From positions 1 through 59,884 of the forward strand of contig MWCA01000026.1 of the NCBI GenBank assembly GCA_002069785.1: a DNA stretch of 59,884 bases, in the 5' to 3' direction. Numbering within the stretch: the stretch's first letter is position 1; every line of letters begins with the position of its first letter. This document shows, piece after piece, positions 9,329-18,966 of this stretch. The notes beneath the pieces are model-generated. The model ran no database searches and was not told the DNA's origin. It worked only from the letters and a program-made list of their open reading frames with translations. The stretch comes from Lentisphaerae bacterium ADurb.Bin242 (GTDB taxonomy: Bacteria > Verrucomicrobiota > Lentisphaeria > Victivallales > UBA1829). The translations under genes and the position numbers were made by a program.

Positions 9329-9477
9329 GCCTTCCTGCGAAAAAAAACGCTTTTTTTCTTTCATGCGTTTTTCTCTCCGCCGCCGCGATGTTTTTCAGGT
9401 TTTCCGCAAAAATAATTGAAAAACGATTTGCATTTTATTTTTTCCGGATTATTATATCTTACAGAAAAGGAACAATC

Positions 9478-9495
9478 ATGTATAAATGGGCGTAA
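9478..9495 (+). CDS. Possible five-codon leader ORF upstream of GntR
   Basis: ATG TAT AAA TGG GCG TAA (peptide MYKWA) sits six bases after AAGGAA, the best ribosome site in this region. Its stop ends one base before the ATG of the GntR gene at 9497, which has no good site of its own. The arrangement suggests translational coupling. It could also be chance, because the larger frame is open through this stretch. Confidence 0.3.
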   Translation: MYKWA

Positions 9496-9496
9496 A

Positions 9497-10621
9497 ATGA
9501 ATAAAATCCTCCATAAAAGAACTCACTCCGACATTCCGGCGGCAAACCGCCGGGCATCTTTGGAAGGGGATTTGCGGCGTTTGATTCTCACCCATGGAGA
9601 GAATTACGATGAGCCTGTGACGACCGAGGCCCAGCTTGCGGAATCGTACCGGTTGAGCCGGAACACCGTCCGGAAGGTGCTCCAGCAGTTGACCGACGAG
9701 GGACTGCTGAACCGGAAGACCGGCTTCGGAATTTTCGTAGTTCCGCCGGAGAACCGTCCGAAAGACAAGGTAAAGCTGCGCCGGATTCTGCTGGCGACCC
9801 GCTCTTCGAAGCACGCCCAGCACGACTATTATGCGCAGCGTCTCATTTCCGGGATTCTGGATTATACCTTCGTTTACCGTTCGGAACTGGAGGTCGTTTA
9901 TTATGACCAGATGACCGCCCCGCGGATGATCGACCGCTACCGGAACCTGAAATTCGATGCGGTGGTGTATGACCGCCCGGAACCTTCGGCTCACGAGATG
10001 ATTCTGCGGACGGCGGGCGCGGGTATCCCGCAGGTGACGATCGGCCGAACCGTGGAGAACGTGCCCGCGCTCTACGTCGACCATGATGACTCGATCCGGC
10101 AGGTCGTTACTTTTCTCTGGGGGATCGGGATGCGCGAGATCCATTTTATCGACGTGCCGCTTCCCGGTCCGCTGTTCGTCCGCCGCCGGAACCTTTTCGT
10201 CGAGGAATTGGCGCGGCGCGGGGTTCCCGAACCCGGAACGCATTTGTTCCGGATGAAACCTGCCGTTCCACCCGAGGTTTCACTTGAGGAATACATTCTG
10301 GCCCGTCCGGAAGCGGATTCGTTTTTTGTCAGCAACGGGATCGCCCCCGAATTTCTGAAAGTCATGGAGAAGCTCGGACGCCGGATCCCGGAAGACGTCT
10401 CCCTGATCCTCCTGGACGAAGATGTCCGGAATCCTAAATACAGGCCGTTCACCGTTTTCCGGGAACCGGTCAAGGAGCTGGGCTTCAAGGCGGCGGAAGT
10501 CCTTTTCAAAAGCCTCACGAATCATCTTCCGCCGGAAAAATGCCAGTACATTCCGGGGGAACTCGTGATCCGGGAGAGCTGCCGGCTGCCTTATGCGGAT
10601 TCAACCTGGAAACGGTGCTGA
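9497..10621 (+). CDS. GntR-family regulator with LacI-like sensor domain
   Basis: 374 residues from MNKILHK. Residues about 20-90 hold a winged helix ([20 protein letters not shown], then [12 protein letters not shown] as the wing). The rest is a LacI/periplasmic-binding-like sensor: [37 protein letters not shown] and a C-terminal [14 protein letters not shown] typical of this fold. The open frame begins further upstream, but the extension covers promoter-like DNA. It is the first gene of a co-directional trio with a prepilin (35-base gap) and a giant secreted protein. Back-to-back with another GntR cassette across about 225 bases. Confidence 0.83.
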   Translation: MNKILHKRTHSDIPAANRRASLEGDLRRLILTHGENYDEPVTTEAQLAESYRLSRNTVRKVLQQLTDEGLLNRKTGFGIFVVPPENRPKDKVKLRRILLATRSSKHAQHDYYAQRLISGILDYTFVYRSELEVVYYDQMTAPRMIDRYRNLKFDAVVYDRPEPSAHEMILRTAGAGIPQVTIGRTVENVPALYVDHDDSIRQVVTFLWGIGMREIHFIDVPLPGPLFVRRRNLFVEELARRGVPEPGTHLFRMKPAVPPEVSLEEYILARPEADSFFVSNGIAPEFLKVMEKLGRRIPEDVSLILLDEDVRNPKYRPFTVFREPVKELGFKAAEVLFKSLTNHLPPEKCQYIPGELVIRESCRLPYADSTWKRC

Positions 10622-10656
10622 CATATACAATAACGGAACAGAAAGGATGGGTTAGG

Positions 10657-11409
10657 ATGAAAACGGAACTGAGGAAGAACGGCTTTCGGCGGATGCTGCG
10701 GAATTTCACATTGATCGAACTCCTGGTAGTGATTTCGATCATCACGATCCTGGCGGGGATGCTGCTTCCCGCCTTGAACCGGGCCCGGGACACCGCCAAG
10801 GCGATCGCATGTGTAAACAACCTCAAACAGACCGGCCTTGCCGCTACCGGCTACAGCAACGACAACAAGGATTGGATTGTCCCGGCGAGAAACAAATCTG
10901 TCAAGCAGGAACCCTGGCATGACCTTCTCGTTCCGCATGGCGCCGTGTTTTACGGAACCGACTCCAAGCGGACGGTCGGGACCTTTGTCTGTCCGGCCGA
11001 ACCCAAAAAATTCGGATGGAGCACCGCAGACGGGATTTACACGGAATACCGCTACACCCATTTTGTCATCAATGCCCGTCTGAGCGGGCGTCCTTACGAC
11101 AACGATTCCTACAACGACAATTGCTGGAACCGGACGGTGAACGTCAAACTTCCTTCCAGGACGATCCTGTTCGCGGATTCCCTCCGTCCGGACACCATGA
11201 TGACGAAATATTTCAAGGCGGAATTTTCCTACCGGCACGGAGACCCCGGCGGAAAAGGTTCGTATCTGGGAAGCGGGCGGGCGAACATCCTGTATGTCGA
11301 CGGTCACGTCGAACCGCTTCTGGCTGCCGCCGCCCGGGGAACGCCGAATGATCTGATGATTGTCGGCTACGATCCGAATGCCGGCACGATCATGCACACA
11401 ACCAACTGA
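10657..11409 (+). CDS. Prepilin-like protein
   Basis: 250 residues from the ATG at 10657, preceded by AAGGATGGGTTAGG. The leader ends RN before [20 protein letters not shown], so the -1 residue is Asn rather than the Gly expected by standard prepilin peptidases; Glu+5 is kept. The C-terminus has SYRHG, then [13 protein letters not shown], an H...DGH ending with an insertion. The middle includes Cys-containing segments ([11 protein letters not shown]) common to this family. Second gene of a regulator, prepilin, hydrolase trio and only 19 bases before the next start. Confidence 0.85.
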   Translation: MKTELRKNGFRRMLRNFTLIELLVVISIITILAGMLLPALNRARDTAKAIACVNNLKQTGLAATGYSNDNKDWIVPARNKSVKQEPWHDLLVPHGAVFYGTDSKRTVGTFVCPAEPKKFGWSTADGIYTEYRYTHFVINARLSGRPYDNDSYNDNCWNRTVNVKLPSRTILFADSLRPDTMMTKYFKAEFSYRHGDPGGKGSYLGSGRANILYVDGHVEPLLAAAARGTPNDLMIVGYDPNAGTIMHTTN

Positions 11410-11428
11410 TTTTTCAGGAGACGATATC

Positions 11429-14400
11429 ATGACTTTCAAACGGATGATCGGGAGCATTGCGCTCTTTTTCGGGGGGATGATTTCCGCTGTTTGCGCGGCG
11501 GGCGAATGGGAGAAGCTTGACCAGTGGAGCAAGGGGGGCGACAATGCCGGACTCACTTTTGAAAACGGCACGGCCACCCTGCTTGGCAAGGGCGGAAAAA
11601 CATATGCGCAGGCCGTTTCGCCCGGATGGTATCAGAAGGTCCCGGTTCCGATGCAGTTGTCCGTCAAAGGGGAATTTTCCTGCCGGAACATCGCTTCCGG
11701 ATATCTGCTTGTAACCGGTTTCGAGACCGGGGGGAAAATCGTCCTCTGGAAGTCCGTCTGTTCGCTTTCCTCCAATATGGAGTGGAGTGAGAAATCATTT
11801 GTCGTGCTGGTTCCGTCCGGAGTCGTCGCCCTGCGTTTTTCGGTCCGGATCTCTTCCGGCGGAGGAACGGTTTCCTTCCGGAACATCCGGGCGTCGCTGG
11901 AGCCGCTGGACAAGCCGTTTCCGGGGCTGGAACTGCTTCGGACCGGCTGGCTGGGCGCCAAAGACGGGAAGATGCCCGAAAACTGGCAGGTGAAGTTCTG
12001 GTCCGCCAATGAAAGCACCTATGCGGTAACTCCGACGCAGAACGGCGTGGAACTGCTTTACAAGGCGGGCGGCGCCCGTTTCGGAATCGAACCCGCGCTG
12101 CTGGCGGAGACTCTTCCGGCGGGAACCGCTTTGCGGCTGTCGGCGAAGTTCCGGACGTCGGGGCAGGGGAGGGCCGCCCTGATGGTGGAATTCTTCGGAA
12201 AAGACGGCAAAAAACTGGGAGAAGAGCTTTCCCGTTCCGATGTCTCCGGTTCCTGGAGCCTTCTTGCATTCGACTTCAAAGTCCCGGCGGGCACGGAGAA
12301 GATATGCCCCTATCTGCTGAATGTGGGGAAGGGGGGTGTCACCTATCTGGCGGCGTCGCTGGAAACCATTTCTCCGGAAAGCGTGACGGCCCGTTTTCCG
12401 GTATCGGTATTTGCCAGTCCTCTGGAGGGAAACCGGATCATTCATCAGGGGAAATATGTGTTCCATACGATTGCGGACAGCCCGAACTCGCTTTCCTTCG
12501 ATTTCTGGGGAAACCGCGATGAAACCAAAGACCTTGCTTTTGTACTGGAGGTGCCGCCCGGCCTGAAGGTGGCGGAATGTTTCAGCAGCCATTCGGAAGT
12601 GTATCGCCGCGAGACGCCGGAAGTGACAACAGTCCGCCGCGACGGCGTGGAATACAAGCGCTATGCCTACCGGAAAACCGGCGCGTTCTCCATTATGGAA
12701 CCGTCCCGCCGCTGGTGCCGCCAACTGGTGGCCGCGTTCGAACCGGAGGACGCGAAAGGCCCTTTCCCGCGTGATTTCGAGGCGTCCTTCTGCCTGACCG
12801 ACGGGGAGAAGACTTCCCCGGTGCGGAAGTTTACCGTCCGGGTCCTGCCGCCGCTGGAAAAACGGAAGAATCCGAAGCACTTCCGGATCTATTCGTGGAG
12901 CGATCACGACATGAATTTTCCGGACGCCGCTTTATTCTTTCGTGTGATCGGCAAATACGAGGAAGCCGCCCTGACGTCGCGTGGGCGCAACGATCGTCCC
13001 GAATTGCGGAAACTGGATGCGATTCTGGAAAAACGCGGCTGGAATATGCACTGTCCGATGCAGGATTACACGCAGAAACGGATCGTCGGAAACATGGTGG
13101 ACAAACTGCCGGACAAGCGGTATGCCGTCGAATGGAATGGAAAAACCGGCACGCACAATCTCTGTCCGGAATACTATGTGGACAGCCCGCTGTTCCGCGA
13201 AAAACTGGAAGCCCTTTTCCGGGATATGTTCACCCGTCTGGACGCGAAGGCCGGAGACTGGATTCTCATGGATTATGAACCGTGGTCGGCCATGGACACC
13301 TGTTACTGTCCGGTCTGCCTGAAAAAGTTTTACGCCGCGCTTCCCGGCGGGGTGAACCCCTCGCCGGACGAAATCCGCCGCAAATATGCCCGCGAGTGGG
13401 CCGCCTTCCGCTGCGACCAGACCGCGCGGGTCAACCGCCTGACCGTGGAGCTGGTGAAGAAATTCAATCCGGGCTTCACCGTCATCGACTATGACTATCC
13501 GGTCGAGTTCAATCAACCGGGATTCGAGATCCTGTTCACCAGCGTGTGCAAGGATCCCCGTCTCTACGAAGATTGCATCGACGCCCATTTTTCCAGCTTT
13601 TACCATGTGTTGAAGAAAAAGGCGTTCGACCTCATCGACATCAATGTGAAAGCGCTCAAAAAACCGGTCTTCATGACACCGTCCCTCAGCCGCAACGATG
13701 TTTTTCAGGGAAGCTATACCACGGACGAGGAAACGCAATCTCCGCGACAGTTCCGTCAGACGATTCTTTCCGGCGCAACCGCCGGTACGCGCGGATTGTG
13801 TATTTTCCCCGGAAGACAGATCGACGGCTCCTTTTTTCCGCTCATCAATTTGGCCATGTCCGAGATCGCTGAATTTGAAGACCTTTTTCTTTCCGGCGCG
13901 CGGGAAGAAAAAAACTGGTCGGCGAAATGTCTTCCCAACCGCGAATTCAAGGTGGAAAAAGGCGTGATGCATCTGCCCGACTGGAAGGAATTTTTCGGAT
14001 TCCGTGCGCATCATGGCAAAAAGGAAGTCGTGCTTTCGAACTTCAACTTCCATCCGCGCGAACCGCTTTATTTTTCCATGGTTCCGGCTGCGAAGGCTTT
14101 GCCGGGCAAAAAGGTTGCCGTGTATGATCCGATCCGGAAACGCCGGTTTGTCGACGGAGACAAAAAATGTTTTACGGCGGACGAGATGGGTTCGCTGGTG
14201 TTTAAGATCAATCCGGAAGATGTCCTGTTTCTCCGCTTCGTTCCGGCGGAAGCCCGGCTGCCGGACGGGTTGGCGGAGATCGACTCCCGGAAAGTCCGTG
14301 CGGAATACGATTCCCTGTTCAAAGCAGGTTCAAATACGGGATTCAAACCGCTCCGCGCCAATAACATGGAAGCGGTCCTCACCGACATCGACAGCGACGG

Positions 14401-15118
14401 GCGACCCGAGATTACCGTTCGGACTCCGGTTCAGACGGTTTCCGTGGCGCTCTGCGGCGGCTCCATCCAGCGGTGGATGGTCGGGAAGACCTCTTTTGCC
14501 GCGCCGTTGCAAAACAGCAGCCTGGCGCTCCGAGGCCTGCTATGGGATTATTTTCTGGTCCCGCTTTCCAAATATACGCCCTCCGAGGCGAATTACGAGA
14601 TAACCGATGTCCGCGCCGCCCGGGATTCGATCGTCATTTTGCTGAAATACCGGAATTCCGCCAAGGAACTTGAACTCGAAAAAACGGTGACCATCCAGGG
14701 CGGCGAAGCGGTCGTCGAGGCGGATTACACGATTCGGAACGTCGCTTCGGAAAGCCGGAATATCTCTTTCTGGACGCACAATTTTCCTTTTCCCGGCGAC
14801 ACCCCTTCGGCGGAGATTGAATTGCTGCTGGACGGCAAGGTCCTTCCTCCGGTCCCGGCGGAACAACTGTACGGGGTCGGAAAAAGCGAACCTGTTTTCT
14901 TTCCGGCAACAAAAATTACGGGAACGGTTCATGGCTCCGGCATCACAGCGAAAAGCAGGACGTCCGGGCGGAAGATTACCCTGTCCATGCCATCCGGCGA
15001 GGTGAACCAGTTCTATTTCTGGATCGGAAAAAACACCACCGCCGAAATGATGACTCCCCTGAAGTTCCTGAAGCCGGGGGAATCTTTTTATACATCCGTC
15101 CGAATAAAGGCGGAATGA
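11429..15118 (+). CDS. Very large secreted putative glycoside hydrolase
   Basis: 1229 residues after a CAGGAGA ribosome site; residues 1-24 are a signal peptide (ending VCAAG). Residues about 25-300 look like two carbohydrate-binding beta-sandwiches, about 300-470 another strand-rich module. About 480-860 is a barrel-like region with WILMDYEPWSAMDTCYCPVC near residue 610-630: an acidic pair at a strand end followed by the C-x-C-x2-C cluster seen in GH42/DUF4838 enzymes. The rest is beta-rich (about 950-1229), possibly a galactose-mutarotase-like sandwich. Glu in DYEPW is a candidate catalytic residue (inference). I know no named family that fits the whole protein. Confidence 0.65.
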   Translation: MTFKRMIGSIALFFGGMISAVCAAGEWEKLDQWSKGGDNAGLTFENGTATLLGKGGKTYAQAVSPGWYQKVPVPMQLSVKGEFSCRNIASGYLLVTGFETGGKIVLWKSVCSLSSNMEWSEKSFVVLVPSGVVALRFSVRISSGGGTVSFRNIRASLEPLDKPFPGLELLRTGWLGAKDGKMPENWQVKFWSANESTYAVTPTQNGVELLYKAGGARFGIEPALLAETLPAGTALRLSAKFRTSGQGRAALMVEFFGKDGKKLGEELSRSDVSGSWSLLAFDFKVPAGTEKICPYLLNVGKGGVTYLAASLETISPESVTARFPVSVFASPLEGNRIIHQGKYVFHTIADSPNSLSFDFWGNRDETKDLAFVLEVPPGLKVAECFSSHSEVYRRETPEVTTVRRDGVEYKRYAYRKTGAFSIMEPSRRWCRQLVAAFEPEDAKGPFPRDFEASFCLTDGEKTSPVRKFTVRVLPPLEKRKNPKHFRIYSWSDHDMNFPDAALFFRVIGKYEEAALTSRGRNDRPELRKLDAILEKRGWNMHCPMQDYTQKRIVGNMVDKLPDKRYAVEWNGKTGTHNLCPEYYVDSPLFREKLEALFRDMFTRLDAKAGDWILMDYEPWSAMDTCYCPVCLKKFYAALPGGVNPSPDEIRRKYAREWAAFRCDQTARVNRLTVELVKKFNPGFTVIDYDYPVEFNQPGFEILFTSVCKDPRLYEDCIDAHFSSFYHVLKKKAFDLIDINVKALKKPVFMTPSLSRNDVFQGSYTTDEETQSPRQFRQTILSGATAGTRGLCIFPGRQIDGSFFPLINLAMSEIAEFEDLFLSGAREEKNWSAKCLPNREFKVEKGVMHLPDWKEFFGFRAHHGKKEVVLSNFNFHPREPLYFSMVPAAKALPGKKVAVYDPIRKRRFVDGDKKCFTADEMGSLVFKINPEDVLFLRFVPAEARLPDGLAEIDSRKVRAEYDSLFKAGSNTGFKPLRANNMEAVLTDIDSDGRPEITVRTPVQTVSVALCGGSIQRWMVGKTSFAAPLQNSSLALRGLLWDYFLVPLSKYTPSEANYEITDVRAARDSIVILLKYRNSAKELELEKTVTIQGGEAVVEADYTIRNVASESRNISFWTHNFPFPGDTPSAEIELLLDGKVLPPVPAEQLYGVGKSEPVFFPATKITGTVHGSGITAKSRTSGRKITLSMPSGEVNQFYFWIGKNTTAEMMTPLKFLKPGESFYTSVRIKAE

Positions 15119-15156
15119 AAAAAACACCTTTGCCGCATGTTGTCCGGCGGGTTCCG

Positions 15157-15951
15157 TCAGCCCGGAAATTTTCCCTGAAGAAACAGCAGGATGTCTTCAA
15201 ACGCTTCGCGCTGTTGTCTGCGGTTCAGGGAATAGAAGAAGCCGTGTTCCATGTTCTTGTAGACCTTCCACCGGGAGGGAATGCCGAGGGCATTGTGTTT
15301 TTTCACCAGTTCCAGCGTCATCGACGAGGGAAACATGTGTTCGTTCTCCGCTTCCAGAAAGAACAGGGGCGGATTCCCGGAATGAATATAGCGATCCAGC
15401 GAGAGACGGCGGAACCGTTCCGGGTCCGATTCATAGGAGGCTCCGGCGATGTCCTGCATGGCATTCCAGATTTGAGGGAAGATGTCCTCCCACGGGAGAA
15501 AAGTGGCCGGGGTGGCCTGGAGAAGCCCGAAGGCGGGTCGGACCCATTCGTTTTCCAGATGGCTGGTTTCTCCGCATTCCCCGGGCGCGGCGCAAATCAG
15601 GAGGGAGGCAAGGTGGGCTCCGGCGGATTCGCCGTAGACCGCGATCTTCAAGGGACGGTTCTTCTGTTTCAGGAGGGAAATGAAACGGTCGTAGGACGCC
15701 CGGAGGTCGCCGAGCTGCTCAAAAGCGGTGACTCCGGAAAGACGGTAGTCGGTGGAGGCCGCGAGAAATCCCCTTTGGTTGCAGGCTTGCATGATCTCAT
15801 GAAAACTTTCGCGGCTTCCGGCGCGCCAGCCTCCGCCGTGGACGATGAAAATGGCGGTGTCCTGTATAATTTCCTCCGGTTCGAAAACATCGAAAATGCG
15901 TCCCCTGACCAGCGGCGAATCCAGATAACAGGAGTTGAAAACATGTTTCAT
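15157..15951 (-). CDS. Alpha/beta-hydrolase esterase
   Basis: 264 residues, no signal peptide, so cytoplasmic. HGGGW (oxyanion loop) and GESAGAH (nucleophile elbow, Ser) are the marks of the hormone-sensitive-lipase/carboxylesterase branch; an Asp/Glu in FLEAENEHMF and the His of MEHGFFY near the C-terminus complete a plausible triad. Probable deacetylase or short-chain esterase for sugar esters. Its ATG overlaps the stop of the upstream acetyltransferase gene in the sequence ATGA, so the two are translationally coupled. Confidence 0.82.
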   Translation of the reverse strand: MKHVFNSCYLDSPLVRGRIFDVFEPEEIIQDTAIFIVHGGGWRAGSRESFHEIMQACNQRGFLAASTDYRLSGVTAFEQLGDLRASYDRFISLLKQKNRPLKIAVYGESAGAHLASLLICAAPGECGETSHLENEWVRPAFGLLQATPATFLPWEDIFPQIWNAMQDIAGASYESDPERFRRLSLDRYIHSGNPPLFFLEAENEHMFPSSMTLELVKKHNALGIPSRWKVYKNMEHGFFYSLNRRQQREAFEDILLFLQGKFPG

Positions 15952-16484
15952 GAAGGTCCGTTTCCTTTCGGGCTTTTCTGTTCGGAATAGACGATTTCAT
16001 AACAGAACCAGTCGATTCCGTAGGCGGTGGTTTCTCCCCGGTATTGAGCGCCGGCATTGCGGTAGAGCTTCACCGCGGGGAGATTTTTCCGACTGACGAG
16101 AATCCGCATGCCGTCGTATCCGGCGTCACGGGAGGCTTCCACCATTTTCCCGAGAAGGAGCGCGCCGACGCCGCACCCCTGGCGGTCGCGCGCGACGCCG
16201 ACCCGCATCAGCTCGCAAGGATTCCGGATGGCGGAACTCCACGGGAAAACATCGTGCTCCGGACAGTGCATGGCGGTTGCGACAGCAATGATTTTCCGTC
16301 CTTCGCAGAGACAGTAGATCGAGCGGGCCGCAAGGTCTTCCTCGAGGTTGCTCCGGGTCGGATAGTTTTCATCCCAGGCGCAGTACGGAGTTCCGGCCAG
16401 GGAACGGTAGAGGGCGAAAATCGTATCGGCGTCCTCCCGGACGGCATGGCGGAATTCGTATTTTTCATTCATTTCATTTTGCAT
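15948..16484 (-). CDS. GNAT-family N-acetyltransferase
   Basis: 178 residues from MQNEMNEKYEFR at 16484; a second Met four residues on is an alternative start. No strong ribosome site is visible. Typical GNAT layout: FRHAVREDADTIFALYR at the start, LMRVGVARDRQGCGVGALLL as the acetyl-CoA loop (motif A, here Q-G-C-G-V-G), and LVSRKNLPAVKLYRNAGA as motif B. Acceptor unknown. The gene overlaps the esterase start by four bases. The open frame continues upstream through a repeated, partly isomerase-derived sequence that I do not count as coding. Confidence 0.8.
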   Translation of the reverse strand: MQNEMNEKYEFRHAVREDADTIFALYRSLAGTPYCAWDENYPTRSNLEEDLAARSIYCLCEGRKIIAVATAMHCPEHDVFPWSSAIRNPCELMRVGVARDRQGCGVGALLLGKMVEASRDAGYDGMRILVSRKNLPAVKLYRNAGAQYRGETTAYGIDWFCYEIVYSEQKSPKGNGPS

Positions 16485-16485
16485 G

Positions 16486-16601
16486 CGGAAAAGTCCCCGG
16501 TATGTTCGGAGAGAAAATATAGCCTCCGAACCGGAGAATGCAACATCTTTTCCCGGAATTGGACTCTTTTTCGGGTTTTCCGGGATGAATCCGCAATGGG
16601 T
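16486..16601. repeat. Repeat block: 41-base copy plus isomerase gene fragment
   Basis: Bases 16486-16526 match 18896-18936 with two differences. Bases 16572-16601 match 19435-19464, a coding part of the isomerase gene, with one difference. The two pieces are in the same order and orientation at both places, though the spacing differs, which suggests a degenerate duplicated segment rather than chance. Confidence 0.6.
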
Positions 16602-16772
16602 CCGGAAATGAAGATTGTCCTTTTTCCCGCGTCCGGGAATATCATCCGGGATTCGTTCGGAGCGAGTCTGCTCTGCTACACGCTCCTGGGGGTGCTTTCC
16701 CTTCCTTTTCTTTTTCGTTTCCGTCCGACAAAAAAACAATTTCTCAGCGCTGCCCCTTTTGCCGTGGCGATG

Positions 16773-18743
16773 TTATTTTTCTTTTTCGATCACACAGTAT
16801 CCATGCGGATGGAGTTCCAAATGCCCGTCCTGAAGACTGCCGTCCAGGAGAGAACGCCCTTTCAGGGGGAGTTCGAAGGCGGCCAGGTTTACACTGTAAT
16901 TGAAAACGAAGACAACAGGTCCGCGCTCAATGACTTCGACGCCTTCGGGAAGGCGGAGTTCCTGAATTCCGGCTCTCCGGACCGCATGTCTGACGATCTG
17001 TCTGTATGACGGATGGTCAAGGAGAGCGGCGCCGTAATACATGGCGCATCCTTTCCCGAATTCATGTTCTGTCATGAACGGCATGCCCTGATACATGGAA
17101 TTCTCAAAACGCAGCGGGACATCGGCCCCGAGAGACTCCACCGAGGCGATCCATTTGTCGGCAATGCCGTGAACCTCCTGGCCGTCCAGAACGCCGGAGA
17201 ATCTTACCGTTTCGGCAAGCAGGTCGTTCGGTTCCGTCGCATCCCGCCCGAAAAGGAACGTGATTCCATTATCCACCTCCATCCCGAAGACATCCCGGAG
17301 ATGCTCCGGTCCCGGCTGTTGAATATATTTTGCATTGCCGTCGTAAATCCCGGACTGACTGCCCATCAGAACCACTCCGCCGCCTTCGATGAACATCCGT
17401 ATTTTTGCGGCAAAGGCTTTGGTGAAGTGGGCATGGACCTGGATGATGAGCAGTTTATAACGGTACAGGTCATCCTCCGGCGAAACCATGTCCGCGTTGA
17501 TGCCCAGGTCAAGCAACGTCCGTTGTCCGTTGTCCATCCATGCGAAACGTCTAGTCTCCCCCTGTATGAAAATCCAGTCGGAAGTGAAGTCGCAGAGGAC
17601 CGCCGCTTCACACCGGGGCTGGGGCAGCGGGCCAAATTTGTCCAGCGCCGCGTTGACCTGTTTCGTCGTTTTCGCGAGAATATGCCAGGAATCCGTTTTT
17701 TTATCACCGAAACTGATAAAGGTTGGATTGATCTTTTCTTTTCCCGCCGGATGGGATCTCCAGTGAAAATAGACTTGGACATCATGTCCTCGGGCGATGA
17801 ACTGCCACATCAGGAATTCCATCAGATTCTTTCCCGGTCTCCATGGCGCGGGGGCGATCTCAAGCAACCATGCGGGGGTGTCCTGTTTGAAACAGCGATA
17901 GTGGTCAGACATCGCCGCCATATCGGAAAGACTGTGTTTCGGGTTGATATAGAAATCGCCGGATGCCGCATCGAGATTCTTGAATGCCGCATGGCGGTCC
18001 CCCAGGGGGGAATAATTATTGGTAGTGATCGGGATTCCGGAGCCGTATTTGCGGATGATACTTGTTTGCATATTCACAAATTCAATCATGGATTGACTTC
18101 GGAAAAGCTGGCTGTCAAGGACTTGCGACGGATTAAGCCGGAGGTCCGGCCCGCCGATCTCCACTTGTTCCCAGTCGGAATATTCGAGGCTCCAGAAGGT
18201 ATTGCCCCATGCTTCGTTGAGCGCTTCGATCGTGCCGTATTTCTTTTTGAGAAACTCCCGGAACCCTTGTTTGCAAGCGTCGCAATAACAGAAGGAAAAA
18301 ATGGACTGCCCGATCTCGTTGTCCAGCTGCCATGCGAAAAGATTGGGGTAATCCTTGAATTCAAGAGCCATTTTTCCGACGATCCTTGCGGAATACCGGC
18401 AAAACGCTTCGGCGGAGTAACAGGTATGCTCCCGGACCCCGATATAGGCGCGCTGTCCGTAAACATCGGCCTTGAGAGTTTCCGGATGCTCATGAATCAG
18501 CCAAGGTGGTGCGCTGGCGGTCGGAGTACAGAGAATGACCTTGAGGTCATTTTCCTGAAAAACCCGGAACATGTCATGAAGCCATTCAAAGGAGAACCTG
18601 CCGTTGGCCCTCTCCATGTGCGACCAGGCAAATTCCCCAACCCTGACCAGAGACATTCCCGCCTCCTTCATCATTTTCGCATCCTGTACGATCCGGTCGT
18701 GTTTCCATTCTTCAGGATAGTAAGAAGTTCCTGTCATAAACAT
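16773..18743 (-). CDS. Beta-galactosidase, GH42 family
   Basis: 656 residues from the ATG at 18743, chosen for AAAGGGAA seven bases upstream. No signal peptide; cytoplasmic. The barrel opens GTSYYPEEW, and WQLDNEIG (about 137-142) carries the N-E acid/base. LLEIAPAPW near 293 holds the candidate nucleophile Glu. CYCDACKQGF at about 150 is the zinc Cys cluster of GH42. Residues about 390-600 form the trimerisation domain with a class I glutamine-amidotransferase-like fold (LLIIQVHAH, GGVVLMGSQSG), and a short beta domain closes the protein. Cleaves beta-galactosides, or another related glycan, taken into the cell. Monocistronic by appearance with its own strong promoter. Confidence 0.9.
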   Translation of the reverse strand: MFMTGTSYYPEEWKHDRIVQDAKMMKEAGMSLVRVGEFAWSHMERANGRFSFEWLHDMFRVFQENDLKVILCTPTASAPPWLIHEHPETLKADVYGQRAYIGVREHTCYSAEAFCRYSARIVGKMALEFKDYPNLFAWQLDNEIGQSIFSFCYCDACKQGFREFLKKKYGTIEALNEAWGNTFWSLEYSDWEQVEIGGPDLRLNPSQVLDSQLFRSQSMIEFVNMQTSIIRKYGSGIPITTNNYSPLGDRHAAFKNLDAASGDFYINPKHSLSDMAAMSDHYRCFKQDTPAWLLEIAPAPWRPGKNLMEFLMWQFIARGHDVQVYFHWRSHPAGKEKINPTFISFGDKKTDSWHILAKTTKQVNAALDKFGPLPQPRCEAAVLCDFTSDWIFIQGETRRFAWMDNGQRTLLDLGINADMVSPEDDLYRYKLLIIQVHAHFTKAFAAKIRMFIEGGGVVLMGSQSGIYDGNAKYIQQPGPEHLRDVFGMEVDNGITFLFGRDATEPNDLLAETVRFSGVLDGQEVHGIADKWIASVESLGADVPLRFENSMYQGMPFMTEHEFGKGCAMYYGAALLDHPSYRQIVRHAVRRAGIQELRLPEGVEVIERGPVVFVFNYSVNLAAFELPLKGRSLLDGSLQDGHLELHPHGYCVIEKEK

Positions 18744-18788
18744 ACATAGTTCCCTTTCTGACATCAATGTCTGTTTTTTCACTTTGAC

Positions 18789-18817
18789 ATTATAAATCCT
18801 GCGAAAATGATATTCAA
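18789..18817 (-). promoter_or_regulatory. Sigma-70 promoter of the GH42 gene
   Basis: Minus strand TTGAAT (18812-18817), 17 bases, TATAAT (18789-18794), ending about 45 bases upstream of the start codon. Confidence 0.65.
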
Positions 18818-18895
18818 CTTGTCATAACGTGTAAAAACCTTCCCTGAATCGCTTTATTCGCAAGAAAAACCGTTCAATGCGTTCACGATCCGCGC

Positions 18896-18936
18896 CGGGA
18901 AAGTCCCCGGTATGTTCGGAGGGAAAATATAGCCTC
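18896..18936. repeat. Second copy of the 41-base repeat
   Basis: Matches 16486-16526 with two differences; lies between the 3' end of the isomerase gene and the GH42 promoter. Confidence 0.6.
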
Positions 18937-18966
18937 GTCAAATTCTTTCAGGGAAGGCCGGCCGGA

